This document shows positions 40,193-64,000 of a DNA stretch of 64,000 bases, piece by piece (position 1 is the first letter of the stretch; every line of letters starts with the position of its first letter). Position numbers and translations under genes: made by a program. Source of the stretch: Ananas comosus (Eukaryota > Streptophyta > Magnoliopsida > Poales > Bromeliaceae); assembly GCF_001540865.1 (NCBI RefSeq), contig NC_033633.1:11134917-11198916 (forward strand), given 5' to 3'. The notes beneath the pieces are model-generated. The model did not search any database, had not been told where the DNA came from, and was given only the letters and a program-made list of their open reading frames with translations.

Positions 40193-40376
40193 TGATGATA
40201 GTACACTAATTAATAAAGAGAATTCAAAAGAAAGAAGAAATAATTAAAACCCAAAAGCATCCCAATGTGGACTGTGGAGAACACCCACAAAAAGGAAACA
40301 CAAATGAATCCAAAGAGAAAAAAAAAAGTGCACCACTCCACACTCACAAATTTCCATTTAGAGAGAACCAAGCCTC

Positions 40377-40383
40377 TTATATA
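40377..40383 (-). promoter_or_regulatory. Probable TATA box of RWA copy 1
   Basis: TATATAA on the minus strand (in CCTATATAAGAGGC), 185 bases before the start codon, implying a leader of about 155 nt. Positional inference. Confidence 0.5.
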
Positions 40384-41289
40384 GGCTAAAGTAGCTGAGG
40401 AGAAACAATTGCATGCACCCGGTGCGCTGTGTACGGTGCACCGCGCATACTACTGCATCATTTTCTATCGGGTCGATCTTTTGGATAGTATGGTATCAGA
40501 ATCGATTATAATTTTATTTGCAGCAGTCTCTGAATTAGAACTCAATTTTACAGCTTGTGTTTTGTGGCATTTAAAAAGCCTGCATATCAGAAATCATAAA
40601 TTTTTTATAACTATTCCTTATGAATCAACTAATGATCTTTTGTATACTACTGGATTTTGGGATTAATTATTTGATGCTTAATAACATGTTTCCAACACTT
40701 GTAGTACATCGCATCTGTCAAATTAAATTTTAATTTTAAAATATTATACAGAGTATTTAATATAAATATTAAATACATCGTTATCTGGTAGCTTAAATTT
40801 TAGAGACAAACAGTTGTTCCGCATATATAGTTTGATATAGTATTAGATATTTGATATGATATTAGAGTAGGAGGTTCTGAATTTGAATCACGGCAGCCTC
40901 GTAACTTCATGTAATTTCTCTCCGTTTAATTTAAGTAAGCGTCTTGGCCGAAACGTGAGGAGGGTTGAATATAAAAATATTATTCGCTGACAGCTTAAGT
41001 TATTAAAAAATAACATCAAGTACAATATTTTAATGTAACACCAGAGGACAACTTAGATAAATCAAAAACATGGATAGGACAAAAACACTTTTGGTACTCA
41101 AAACTATGAAGTAATGTGGAAGAACGAGTAGAATTTATCTCAACTATAAATCATTCTAAATTTACGGTCTGATATTTCAAAGTTTGATTTTACTATTTAG
41201 CCTTTCAATTTGTTAAATTTGAGTCAGTCAATGATAGTTTGACTTTAAATAATACCAAAAACCACCGGATATTATTGAAAAGAAAATTG
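40384..41289. other. Intergenic DNA with a tRNA-SINE-like piece
   Basis: 40685-40995 has a box-B-like TTTGAATCACG and AGCGTCTTGGCCGAAACG..., resembling 60470-61050 in style. The open frame at 40409-40666 has no domain. No gene. Confidence 0.45.
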
Positions 41290-41985
41290 CTACTTATACA
41301 CTTTATTATAAGATATAAATCTTGTACCCCATTATCCTGAAATTTAGAAAACTCCTTAATGTAAAAAGAAAGGTTGATAAGATTGGCGAGTAAATTCTAG
41401 CCTTTAAAAAGAGGCTACATGTATACTTTATTTTAAGGTATAAATGTTACACCCCATAATTTTATTATTTAGATAATTTTTTGAAGTTTTAGTGTAAATA
41501 AAAAAAAAGATTGATAAGACAGGCGAGTAGATTGTACCGACCCAACCAGCTAGCAATAATAACTCATTGGGCCCAAACTATCGGGTCCAAAATACTTAAG
41601 ACACACACACAGCCCAAGATTACCCGGCGATGTGAGACTTGCCTCGCTAGGTTTGTCATTCCGATTCTGACTTAGCCTGTCATTTACCAACTCTGGTTTT
41701 GTCCGTTATTCTAATTCTGACTCAGCCAAGACTTATCTCACACTTTCGGCTAGTGAACCGGCTCTGATGCCAAATGTAACAACCCTGCCCGCTAACAATA
41801 ATAACTCGTTTGGCTCAAACTACCGGTCCAAAATGCTTAGGCCTAGTTATTACTACTAGGGTGGAGCCTTCTTATATACATAATGACGATCCATTTCTAT
41901 CCAATATGGGACTATTGGGCATCACATAAATTCTAGCTTTCAAGAGACTGGGGTGTAAATCTTACATATTTATGCTAGGTGTAGA
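41290..41985. repeat. Tandem pair with one copy hit by a TRIM
   Basis: The block ATAAATCTTGTACCCCATTA...GGCGAGTAAATTCTAGCC (about 41325-41405) recurs at 41440-41545, where the GAGTAGAT/TAAATTCTAGC junction is split by the TRIM at 41533-41926. The first copy is the unoccupied form. Confidence 0.6.
41533..41926 (-). mobile_element. TRIM (miniature LTR retroelement)
   Basis: One full LTR at 41775-41926 (plus strand TGTAACAACCC...GGGCATCACA, 152 bp) and a truncated partner from 41533. Read on the minus strand, the LTR is followed by TTTGGCATCAGAGCCGG, a tRNA-Met-type primer site. The LTR holds a TATA-like TGTATATAAGAAGG. The interior of ~190 bp is noncoding. Flanks TAGAT/TAAAT are near duplicates. 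Confidence 0.75.
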
Positions 41986-43092
41986 GGCAGCATTGTTGTA
42001 TATATCATTGTCAATTTCTCACAGCGATATTGGATTTTCTCACGACGATTAAATGGTTGTGAATAAATTCGTAAATCGTTGGCAGCTTTGAGATAAAATA
42101 ACTGACGCCACCGTCTCCTCCTGCTGTCCTTTCTGAGAAGCAGATTTTAAAGTCACCTAACTCATTTCTCTCTTCTTTTCTAGCATTAACTAAAAAAAAA
42201 AAAAAGAAAAGATAAACATTAGCCCGGTTTATCTGACCCACACCACCCAACTCATCTCATTAGAAAATAAAAACCAACCTAACCCGAAATATAAATCCGT
42301 AATCATCTACAAAAAAATTCAAAATCGTATTTACTCTGTGAATGAGTTTTCACAGGGTTTGTACACAGGGATATTGGATTAAGACAACATCACTTTTTAC
42401 AGAGGTTAATTGGATTTAAAATCCAACAAACCTTTTTCCTTTTGATGGATTGAAAATTTTGAAAATTAAGATGATAGATTATAATCTAAAACAAAATAAA
42501 ATCATCAAATAATCAAGACTTTTTGATAACGAACGTTATCTACGTAAACATGTAAGCACGTGACATGAAAATAACCAGTAAATAAAATAAACTAACAAAT
42601 TAGAGATAGTAGGTTACTCAAATACTCAAAAAAGTTTTTTTTTTATTTTTATTTCGTTCTTACGTGGTCCACGCACGTTAATTAAAATTCTTCTGTTTAG
42701 TTTGAGAATTTTTAGTTTGATAAACTTTCCAGTCTATTATGTTAGTTGTATAAAAATTTTTTAGACTCGACAGTAAGGGTTTGTTTGGTTTCAAATTAAG
42801 TTGACACATATTAAAGTGGAATTTAAGTATGTTTTTACATACTTATGAAAAAATTGGTAAAATAACGTCACAATTAATTTTTTGAAAAAAAATTCATTTT
42901 CCTTAGGTTTCCCCTTTTTTTTTTTCTTCTTTTCTTTCTTTCTTGTCTTTTGTTCTTACTAGGGAGAAACTCTCTTTCCTGTCTATGGATTGTAAATAAA
43001 GTAGTTCTTTCTAATTAATCAAATCCTTTAAAACTAAAACTAGAATGTTGGTTTTTAATTGATTTTGGTTTCACATTATTTACTAGACTNTC
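41986..43092. other. Intergenic DNA, no gene seen
   Basis: AT-rich. The short open frame on the minus strand (42011-42250) has no domain. N at 43090. Confidence 0.5.
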
Positions 43093-43325
43093 TGCCACCG
43101 CAGTCAATAAAATAGAGTTTCGACGGTTGCTAAATGCTTAAATAAGTGTTGGTAAATTAGCAGCACTCTTTTAGGTTATAGCGACACTCTTTAACTGTTA
43201 CTATATACCTAGCGACCCCACATATAGCAACACTTTTTAAAAGTGTCGGTAATTTTAGCTAGCAGCACTTTTTTGACATGTACCTACATTTAAAAGTGTC
43301 GCTATAGATCGTTTTTGTTATAATG
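43093..43325. repeat. Right half of a CACTA-like element
   Basis: Matches 3855-4075 over about 230 bp (GACGGTTGCTAAATGCTTAA, ACTTTTTAAAAGTGTCGGTA), ending TTTTTGTTATAAT. The left half is absent and an N sits at the boundary. Confidence 0.65.
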
Positions 43326-43647
43326 TTTAGCCAATTTAATTCATGAGCTTTTTGTATGTAGAATTGGAGAGTAGAGAGAGAGAGAGAGAGAGAAACTCTC
43401 ATTATTGCTGCAGGTGCTTTTAGTTTCCTTGGATGCTGCTGAATAGAAAGCATGCATGAGTGTTATTCAATTGTTGCTTCATGTTAATTATTATTATTAA
43501 TTATTGTCATCAACAACCCATTTTTTCCAACCAATAATTATTCAGTATTATTGCTGCAACTTAACATAATGTCCTCCCTATAACTAGTTTGACATATCAC
43601 ATATGGGATGTGCATGTATCTGATCAATCCTATTGAACCATTTCAAC

Positions 43648-43812
43648 TGTGACAATCTAATAGTCCCACATTAGATAAAACGGTTTATCATTGAAAATAT
43701 AAGGGACGTTCGACTTTAGTAGTAATAATTAGGTTTAAATATTTTGGGCCGGTGGTTTCAATCCAACGAGTTACATATCATTACTAATGGATCAAATCGT
43801 CACATCGACTCA
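43648..43812 (+). repeat. TRIM solo-LTR remnant
   Basis: TGTGACAATCTAATAGTCCC...TTTTGGGCCGGTGG, an inverted relative of the LTR at 41775-41926. No partner or primer site nearby. Confidence 0.55.
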
Positions 43813-44112
43813 GTAAAATATTATTTTACATTAATGCAGCACAAATTTATTATACAAAGAGAGGATAATGAACCTTTAAGTAATGACAACATGGTAAATT
43901 CAAAGTTGATATAATGTCAAAAAAACAATTATGTATTTATCCAAGATGGAAAGACTATTGAGACCAATAATAAAAAAATAAAAAATAAATATGAATGAAA
44001 AATCACAAGATTTGAAAACCTACTAGCTACCAGGGCAATAACAAGCCAAAAATTGCGACAAATTATCATTCTGGGGACTGAAGTGTCACGCTCCTCATGG
44101 TTTGAGACTAAG
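43813..44112. other. AT-rich spacer
   Basis: No gene or repeat family recognised. Confidence 0.4.
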
Positions 44113-44635
44113 GTAGCATTTGGTTCGGGAACAAGGAGGGAAATAAGCCCTTGTTACTCTCTTTGTTCCCAAACGCAGCGTTTCGTGCCAGAGAACAGTA
44201 GTTCTCGAGTTTCTGGAATAAGCCGATATAAGGCTAGAACTGCTGTTCCACTTTTTTCCTAGAATAAACTTGTTCCCAGGTGAGAATAAGGTTAACTAAA
44301 GTCTAAAAATAATTTTAATTATGGTATTAATTAATCTATTTATTTATTTATTTATTATTTAATGCTTAAATAATAAAATAATTTATTAATTTATTATTAT
44401 AATTATTAATTAAGATATTATTATTTATAATTATCAATAATTAATTTAATTATTTAAATTACTATTAATAAATTATAATTAATTAATTAATTTTATTATT
44501 ATTATTTATAATTATTTAATTAATTAATTTAATATTAATAAATAATTTGTAATATATATTTATTAATAATTTATTATTATTAATTATTTCATTTATTATT
44601 AATTAATGTATTATTATTTATAATTATTAATAATT

Positions 44636-44658
44636 NNNNNNNNNNNNNNNNNNNNNNN
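44636..44658. other. Assembly gap (23 N)
   Basis: The run of N separates (ATTATTA)n sequence from a GC-rich stretch. True length unknown. Confidence 0.98.
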
Positions 44659-46618
44659 GCTGTGAGACGTCTCGACAGCTGTTCGGAGAGGACGATTTGC
44701 GGTCCCTATGGTATATATTTATTGTTTAATGATTATTAATATTTATTATTTAAATTATTATTTTAATAATTAATTAATTAATAATTATTAATATTTATTA
44801 TTATGTAATTAAGACAATTCCGAGTCGCGTTCGCGCGAAATAGATGCAAAACGGACTCAGCTGGGACGCAAGAGCAGGACTTGGCATTAGAATCTGCAAA
44901 CAGCAGATTTTATGCTTGTTGTACCGGTACAACCATTAAGGCGTACCGGTACACTTTCTGTACCGGTACAACATCAGGGGTGTACCAGTACACTTTGACG
45001 GTTTGTGCGCAGCTGCTCTCGGGTTGCCATTTGTACTGGTACAAATAATCATGTACCGGTACACCAGGTAGGTGAGAGGGCAAATGAGTCATTTCTCACC
45101 TCGTTTGTGTCACCCACTCCTCTCCACCGCTTATATGTACGTAGAGGGTTAGAGAGATGGATTTTTATTGCTTCTTCACCTCTCTCTCTCTCTAGACTTG
45201 ATCCGTTCGTGGAGGAGCTTGGGTGGAGTTGTTTTGTCGCCGACGTCGCGCTGCGGAGCCATTCGAGCACGCGAGCGTTGTGGTGGCTGCGTTGGGAGGC
45301 CGAGCGAGCGTGTGATTCTGCCGTTCTCGACGTCGCGCCGGATTGAGTTTAACTTTCGAGGTGAATTTATCATCGGATTCTACTCCTAATGTCTCGTTGT
45401 CGGCATGTATATTTGGTGGATGCATTTCACGTGTAATAGCTCGAATTCATGATCTTTCATGTTGTTGACATCTAAACTGAATTTGGAGCTTAGTTTTATT
45501 ATGGATAAATTATACGTGTTGGACTTGGATATGACATAGGAGAAAAATAGCGTTATGGATCTGTCACCTGTTTACACTATCAGATTTAGCTCTAGGAGCC
45601 GTTATTATTTTGTATCACCACAGTATTAGTGTGGTGGATATCCCAGGTAGTGTAGATTATTGTTACGCTCGTGCTGGGATGTCAAGCCTATTTTTACAGT
45701 AAAGTTTAGACTGTTCCGGACTGTTGGGTGCCGTCGAGATTGACAGTGGACCCGGATTGCCGTTTTGGCATCATATTGTGCCGAGCGCACGTGACTTGTG
45801 GTTGGTAGACCAGTTTGACCCTGTGTACTTGACTATAGCCTGTGAGAACCTAATTGAGCTCGGCAGAGATACGCTTGCATACTCGGTTGGGTAGCTCTCA
45901 CGAGTGCCACTCCGGAGTCGGGCTTTGTGGTTTTGCGTTGGTATCGTTGTGTCCTGATTGGACTTGCTCTCCACTAACTACCCAGCGTAGTGGTTGTTAG
46001 TGTAGCTTCGACAGGCGGGACGGGTGTATCACAGTCCCTGGTGAGATTGGGTCAGGATTTACTTTCACTACAGTTGGTTAGTGTAGAGCATGATAGTGTA
46101 GTGGTATCTAGCTGTAGATGTATTTCCAGCTTTTCCTACTATCCCAGCTCCTTTCTGTAGACTTAGTGGGTAGACCGATGATGTTGAGAGCGGCACCCAC
46201 TGAGGACTACTTGTTTTCACAGTAGTTCTCACGCCTAGTTGTTTCTTTTCGTTTTGCAGAGCCTTCGGTGCCGGCTGCTGCGCCCTCTGAGTTTGATCGT
46301 GGCAAGGGCGTCGCGAGTTAGAGACCTACCAGACGAGCCAGAGCTAGTGGAGTACCAGCTACAGGTAGTTGTAGTTTTTGAGTTCTTATACATACTGTCA
46401 TTACTATTTCTCGCGAGGCGAGATTTTGTATACTGATGTTGTATGTATAGTGAACTTTTATTTGCCACTGGTTATGTTTTGTCCCTTACAGCCCTATACT
46501 ACTGGTTGTAGTGTTGTATTTTTATAGGTACAGCTATCGTTTCGTATACAGAAAAAAAAATTTTATATACGGCGAATTTGTCGGCGTACCCGGTGAACGT
46601 GATATCCGGGGCGTGACA
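44659..46618 (+). mobile_element. LTR-like block, probably Ty3/gypsy type, 5' end lost at the gap
   Basis: A less AT-rich, non-repetitive block with a terminus-like GATATCCGGGGCGTGACA at 46601-46618, as in many plant Ty3 LTRs. Features include a cluster of GTACCGGTAC palindromes (44918-45064) and a TATA-like CTTATATGTACG at 45130. Short frames at 45005-45425 show no domain. Class assignment is tentative. Confidence 0.5.
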
Positions 46619-47430
46619 TTATAACTATTATTAATTTATTATTTATACTATATTATCTAATTAACTTATTATTAATAATATATTATTATTAATAATATAT
46701 TATTATTAATAATATATTATTATTAATTATTAATTATTAATTACTTAATTTATAATTAATAATAATTTATTATTTATAATTTATTATCTAATTAATTTTT
46801 TATTAACTAATTAATTTATTATTTATAATTATTTATAATTTATTATTTAATTATAATTATTTAATTAATTTATTGTTTATAATTATTAATATTAATTTAT
46901 TATTTTTAAGTAATATTTTAATGTTAATTAATTAGATAAAATAATTTTAATTTAAAATTATAACTCATATTCATTTTGTTCCACTCTAACCATCCAAATA
47001 CTATTTATACCTTATTCTTAGGAGCAATTCAATTTTCATCCAAACGCAAAATTGGTCTGATTCCTGCTTATACCTAAACTTATACATATTGCTGAAATAA
47101 ACAGTTCTTACTTATACCCGAATCAAACACAGCCTAAAATTAAGTGTAATCTACCCAAAAATAAACATCCAAATTTCACAACTTTTTGCTATTTTCAATA
47201 ATCAAATAATATATATGCAGTAATCAGATGCATGCAATAATCAGTCACATGCAATAGATATTAATTAAAGTCTTTTAAACATCAGATATATACATGTGCA
47301 ATAATTAAAATACAAGCAATAATTTCTCTGAAAAATGAGGGATCCCAAATAAATTGTTTGCCCCTGAACTCCTGGATTGAATGATGGTTCCCAAAAAAAA
47401 AAATTTGTTTATTCAAAACTGTATATATGT

Positions 47431-47684
47431 TCAGCGTTTGGTTAGGGGATAGGGATAGGAATAGGCCCTTATCCCCCTTTATACCCAAACGCTAATTTTT
47501 TAGCCGAGAATAGTAATTCTCGAGTATCCCCACCAACACCTTTATTTTCTATATAAAACTATCTAAAATTGTTCTTATCCCCCGGAACAACCCAATTTTT
47601 ATCCAAACACTATTTTTCTTATTCCCATACTTGTATCTATTCCTGTAATAGCTAGTTCTTGCTTATACCCGAACCAAACGGTAC
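47431..47684. mobile_element. Small Tourist-like MITE
   Basis: Ends AGCGTTTGGTTAGGGGATAG and TATACCCGAACCAAACGGTA are inverted copies similar to those of 44113-47133. Inner words CCGAGAATAGTAATTCTCG also match that element's left end. Confidence 0.65.
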
Positions 47685-47757
47685 TAATTATGAATAACAT
47701 TCCATGTGCTGGGTTCAGAGTTCTTGATTTTTATTTAGTTATTGTGAATTGTGATCA

Positions 47758-47834
<77 letters not shown>

Positions 47835-47837
<3 letters not shown>

Positions 47838-48374
47838 TTGAACTAGAATACTATCGGTAGCAAACGGTCTCCGTTGCCACCCATTTGTTTTTGATAATGG
47901 AGCCTCCAAATCAATGATCGGCATCGTTGAATATGTTCTATACTACTTGAAGTATCTAGAAATCGAATTTTATACTTTTTCGATATTGCTCTCTTGTCCA
48001 TCAAGTGGGCGTAAAAATGAACGGCTGAAAATGAATATCCTCTAAAAAATGAAGATAAAAATTTTGTAATCAAGATCGAGAGTATAGATCTTATTCTAAA
48101 TAGTTTAAAGAATTTTCTAACCAAAATTCAATTGATTTGGATAGCTTTACACCGTTAAACGAGAAAATGCCTCATATCTACCATTAAAATTACAAATTTT
48201 GAAAACCTTTGATCATTAGGTCAATGATGTCGAAATGATTTGAAATTTGATTTCTAAATAGTTCAAGTGGTATAGATCATGTTCAACGGTGCCGATCGTC
48301 AATTTAAAGGCTCCATCATCAAAAACAAATTGGTGGCAACGGAGCTAGTTTGCTACCGATAGCATTTCAGCTCA

Positions 48375-48378
<4 letters not shown>
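47835..48378. mobile_element. Long-TIR MITE, GCTGGAATACTATCGGTAGC family
   Basis: Ends GAGTTGAACTAGAATACTAT and ATAGCATTTCAGCTCAATTC, sitting exactly between two long TA runs (47758-47834 and 48380-48471). Confidence 0.8.
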
Positions 48379-48473
<95 letters not shown>

Positions 48474-48776
48474 ATACAAGCTAGGTACATGGCAAGTGTT
48501 GTGTAGCGCAGTTTGTTGGTATCTTGAACATTGAATCATAGCTTTTTGATTGTGAATCATAACTAGCGCGAGAAATTGTGCGTGTCGATGATCAGCTTGT
48601 ATGCATCTTCAAGAGAAAAAAAATAAATAAATAAATAAAAGACAAAAAAAATAAAAGTATCCAAGATATAGATTTTGGCCTGTTTGGAACAAAAACAAAG
48701 TATAACACTAAACAAGAAGTTAGATATTTGGCAAGTAAAATAAAAAGTATTTAATATATATATAGAGAGAGAGAGA

Positions 48777-49305
48777 GGGTTGACCTAGAATATGATCGGT
48801 AGCCAGCAGATTCTGTTGCTACCAATCTGTTTTCGATGAAAAACTTTCAAACAATTAACACATCGAACATGATTTAGACCAGTAAAAATATCAACAAGTC
48901 AAATTTTATATTTTTTCGATATTGTTCTAGATCTTCTACAGAAGTGAATAAAAAAATGAACGGCTAAAAATAAATATCTTTCAAAAAGTGATGTGTAATC
49001 GAGACCAGAAGTATAGATCTTATTTTAAATATTTTAAAATATTTTCTAACAAAAATTTAATTGATCTAGATTTATTTACAATATTAAACTAGCAAACGCC
49101 TTATATCAATAATTAAAATTATAATTTTTATAACCTATGATTATTAGGTAAATAATTTCGAAAAGATTTGAAATTTAAATTCTAAATATTTCAAAAGTAG
49201 TATAGATCATGTTTAACAGTGCTGATCGTCGATTTGAAGACTCCATCATCGAAAAGAAATTGATAGCAATTAAGTCCGTTTGCTATTAATAGTATTCTAT
49301 ACCAA

Positions 49306-49308
<3 letters not shown>
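48777..49308. mobile_element. Long-TIR MITE, diverged copy
   Basis: Ends GGGTTGACCTAGAATATGAT and AGTATTCTATACCAACTCTC. Interior words (GATCTTATTTTAAATA, CGATCGTCGATTT-like) match the family. Flanked by (GA)n and (CT)n rather than pure TA. Confidence 0.65.
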
Positions 49309-49341
<33 letters not shown>

Positions 49342-49862
49342 TATATAATAATACTAACCAAGAGTAATCTATACCAAATTAAACTAAATATAAGTTTGGA
49401 TTAATCCCCAAAACAAAAGTTTAATAAAAATGTATGAAGATCTAGGCATCACGGACACTGATACGGGACACAGGATAAGACACAACTCTGACACTGTGAC
49501 TCGACAGCTTTCAAAAAATTAAGGTTACAAACACGGCATAGACACCGCTAATAAAACATATATATTATTAATAATATAATAATATATATTATTATTTATA
49601 AATAGTTTTACTAAGCTATTACTATATTTCTCGTATGAATGAAAATTAATAAAATTCCTACCATACATAATTTAATTATATTGTTCAAAAATTTTCATAT
49701 GTATTTATCAAAAAATCAAAATATTTATTTATCTTACAAAAAATAAATGAGGGATGTATGTCCAAATAGCCTATAGTTGAGGGGGGTCTCTATTCATTTT
49801 TAACTAAAGAAACACTTTGTTCTATTTCAGTAAAATGATTCAAAAACATTCACACTAGGGTC
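49309..49862. other. AT-rich intergenic DNA
   Basis: No gene seen. 49760-49800 contains CTATAGTTGAGGGGG, also present in an RWA copy 2 intron near 51233. Confidence 0.4.
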
Positions 49863-50159
49863 TAGGGATGGCAATCCAGCTCGCTATTCACGAGCCAACT
49901 TATGTCCGGTTCAAAACGAGCTTGAGGTCGAATCGCTCGTTAACTGTCCGGCTCAAAACGAGCTTGAGGTCGAATCGCTCGTTTAGTTAACGAGTCGAAT
50001 ATGATCTGAATTTTTCAGCTCATCTAATAAACGAGCTAAACATGAGCTGGGGTCAGCTCGCTCGTGCTCGGCTCGATAACAGCTACATATATTTTATATT
50101 TATATAATTTATATATTTTAATTTTTATATATATTTCATTCTTTATATATATAAATAAA

Positions 50160-50225
<66 letters not shown>

Positions 50226-50542
50226 GCAAATTTTTATTATTTAATTTTTAGCTCAATCTAAATATAAAGTCCAACTGAATATCATAAAAATTTTTATTTA
50301 TATATAGAATTTCAACCATTAGATCAAAATCTAACAAATACAATCTCATAAATTTATTTCATATACATATCCTTTTTAATCTTTTTAACTTGTTGCTCAT
50401 GAGCTAACTCGTGTTGAGCTTGTTAATAGACGAGCCAAACACGAGCTGAATTTTTAGCTTGATACTTTAACGAGCTAGCTCGTGTTCATCTCGTTTATGA
50501 GCTAGCTCCAGCTCGCTCGTGTTCGGTTCACTGACAATCCTA
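49863..50542. mobile_element. hAT-like element of the ACGAGC family abutting the RWA copy 2 stop codon
   Basis: Ends TAGGGATGGCAATCCAGCTC and TTCACTGACAATCCTA. Inside are ACGAGCT/AGCTCGT arrays in inverted arrangement around an AT core with a TA run at 50161-50222. The right end falls two bases from the stop codon of RWA copy 2 (50545-50547). No clear 8-bp target duplication remains. Confidence 0.65.
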
Positions 50543-50544
50543 CT

Positions 50545-63139
<12,595 letters not shown>

Positions 63140-63699
63140 TGATAAGAGGACTAAGTGGCAGATCTCTTTCTTCTTCCTCTTTGAATTGTTCTTTCAATTT
63201 GAGAAAATATAAGACAACAAAACCAATTCAATATGTATACATATATATAAATTGTTAGAAATTCGTCATTTACTCTGATACCCGTTTGTTACGACAAAAG
63301 TAAAAAAAAAAAAAAAATCTAGTTTACCGGACACGAAAATATCAAAAAAGAATCGATAAAGAGAGAGAAAGAAAGGAAAAAAAATAAAGCGTGCAAATAT
63401 TTACGTAACGAAAACTTTACTTTTATAAAAGGCGGAGTACAAAATTATCTCCCTCGAAAACCTAAATCCAAAATATACCCAATGCTTTCAATCTCAAGAA
63501 GCACACCCTGCAAAACATGGTATCTACATATTTATAATAGCTTCAGCTTAAGACTCCAAATTGGAGAATATTCTCCAATTTGGAGATGGAATAGGATCCA
63601 AGTAAAGGGATTGACCAATTGTAGATTGCCAAGTGGTCAATTTGACTCCTCTAACAAATACTGTAATCCTTGTCTACCACTTGGTCTACACCGGTCGGA
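63140..63699 (-). promoter_or_regulatory. Upstream region of RWA copy 2 with a possible TATA box and a perfect palindrome
   Basis: A TTTTATAAAAGG-type box lies at about 63422-63433, roughly 285 bases before the start codon. A perfect 32-bp palindrome lies at 63554-63585. Purine-rich DNA fills 63300-63390. Assignment as promoter is by position only. Confidence 0.4.
63554..63585. repeat. Perfect 32-bp palindrome
   Basis: The left half CTCCAAATTGGAGAAT is followed directly by its reverse complement ATTCTCCAATTTGGAG with no spacer. Each half itself contains the short palindrome CCAA(A)TTGG. Confidence 0.9.
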
Positions 63700-63931
63700 T
63701 CGTTGATACTAACCATTAAATTCGAAAACTTGAGCTGTTAGAAATACGCAACCAATTCACTTAAAGCGTCCAGATACAACGCCCATAGGTCTCAATTATG
63801 ACTCGGTCCAACTAGTCTCATGCCACTTCGAACATGATTCGGCCCAATTCAGTCTCACGCTATTTCGAACATAACTCGGCCCACATAGCCTCCCGACACA
63901 GGGCAAGATGCTGGCCCATGTAAGCCAACAT
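63700..63931 (-). repeat. Solo LTR-like repeat (CCAGCATCCTGCCC family)
   Basis: Minus strand TGTTGGCTTACATGGGCCAG...GGTTAGTATCAACGATCCGA; matches 62105-62346 in inverted orientation. Confidence 0.6.
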
Positions 63932-64000
63932 ACATCAACTCTATATCCAAATTTATATCCTATAGAATTAGCATTTAATTTTTGCACCATAAAAATTTAG

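Larger units (their letters stand above)
44113..47133. mobile_element. Large Harbinger/Tourist-like element with nested LTR and assembly gap
   Basis: Ends GGTAGCATTTGGTTCGGG and CCCGAATCAAACACAGCC are inverted copies, and TAA flanks both sides, as in PIF/Harbinger insertions. The inside is (TTATTAA)-type low complexity (44330-44635, 46620-46930) with a GC-richer LTR-like block between. 23 Ns at 44636-44658. No transposase frame seen. Confidence 0.55.

Noticed and set aside
40409..40666. 85-residue frame downstream of a GC-rich palindromic stretch
   Set aside because: No domain, no splice context and repeat-like flanks.
45005..45425. Overlapping ORFs of 65-113 residues in the GC-richer block
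   Set aside because: Several frames are open on both strands with no domain; the block looks like an LTR, not a gene.

Overview
This is a piece of a plant nuclear genome. The genes are intron-rich with GT-AG junctions, the intergenic DNA is AT-rich, and (TA)n runs, MITEs, SINE-like copies and LTR-retrotransposon remains fill most of the space. Gene content (a land-plant sn-2 glycerol-3-phosphate acyltransferase, a DEAH-box helicase and two wall-polysaccharide acetylation proteins) and repeat style suggest a monocot, possibly a bromeliad such as pineapple; that last step is inference only. Ns at 11421, 22568, 43090 and 44636-44658 show this is a draft assembly.

Layout. 1-9.5 kb: no host gene, only MITEs (several sitting in TA microsatellites), a CACTA-type element, a three-unit tandem repeat and two hAT-type elements with perfect 8-bp target duplications. 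9.48-12.35 kb: a complete, young, non-autonomous Copia LTR retrotransposon with a perfect 5-bp target duplication. Its single reading frame runs gag, zinc knuckle and the start of the protease, then passes into a coiled-coil stretch that looks like a captured host nuclear-lamina gene of the CRWN/NMCP1 type, in place of integrase and reverse transcriptase. 12.4-17.9 kb: repeats. 17.94-20.90 kb (+): a GPAT1/2/3-clade glycerol-3-phosphate acyltransferase in three exons. 21-28.6 kb: repeats. 28.68-34.31 kb (+): a seven-exon PRP43-like DEAH helicase, open throughout but with non-consensus catalytic motifs II, III, V and VI.

35.5-40.2 kb and 50.5-63.1 kb (both -): two tandem REDUCED WALL ACETYLATION genes. 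Each reconstructs to 15 exons and 537 residues, and all 15 exons have the same length in the two copies. Copy 1 is compact (4.7 kb). Copy 2 is swollen to 12.6 kb by intronic insertions: a TRIM with a solo LTR nested in it, a second TRIM, a hAT inside a hAT, tRNA-SINE-like copies and a 438-nt poly(A) run. Between them, 40.4-50.5 kb holds repeats, including a large Harbinger-like element with a Ty3-type LTR and the assembly gap.

The host genes do not form a pathway. GPAT acts in extracellular lipid or glycerolipid synthesis, the helicase family in spliceosome disassembly and ribosome biogenesis, and the RWA proteins in supplying acetyl groups for wall polysaccharide O-acetylation in the Golgi. 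The most unusual items are the gag-CRWN chimera, the possibly ATPase-impaired helicase paralogue, and the asymmetric RWA pair.
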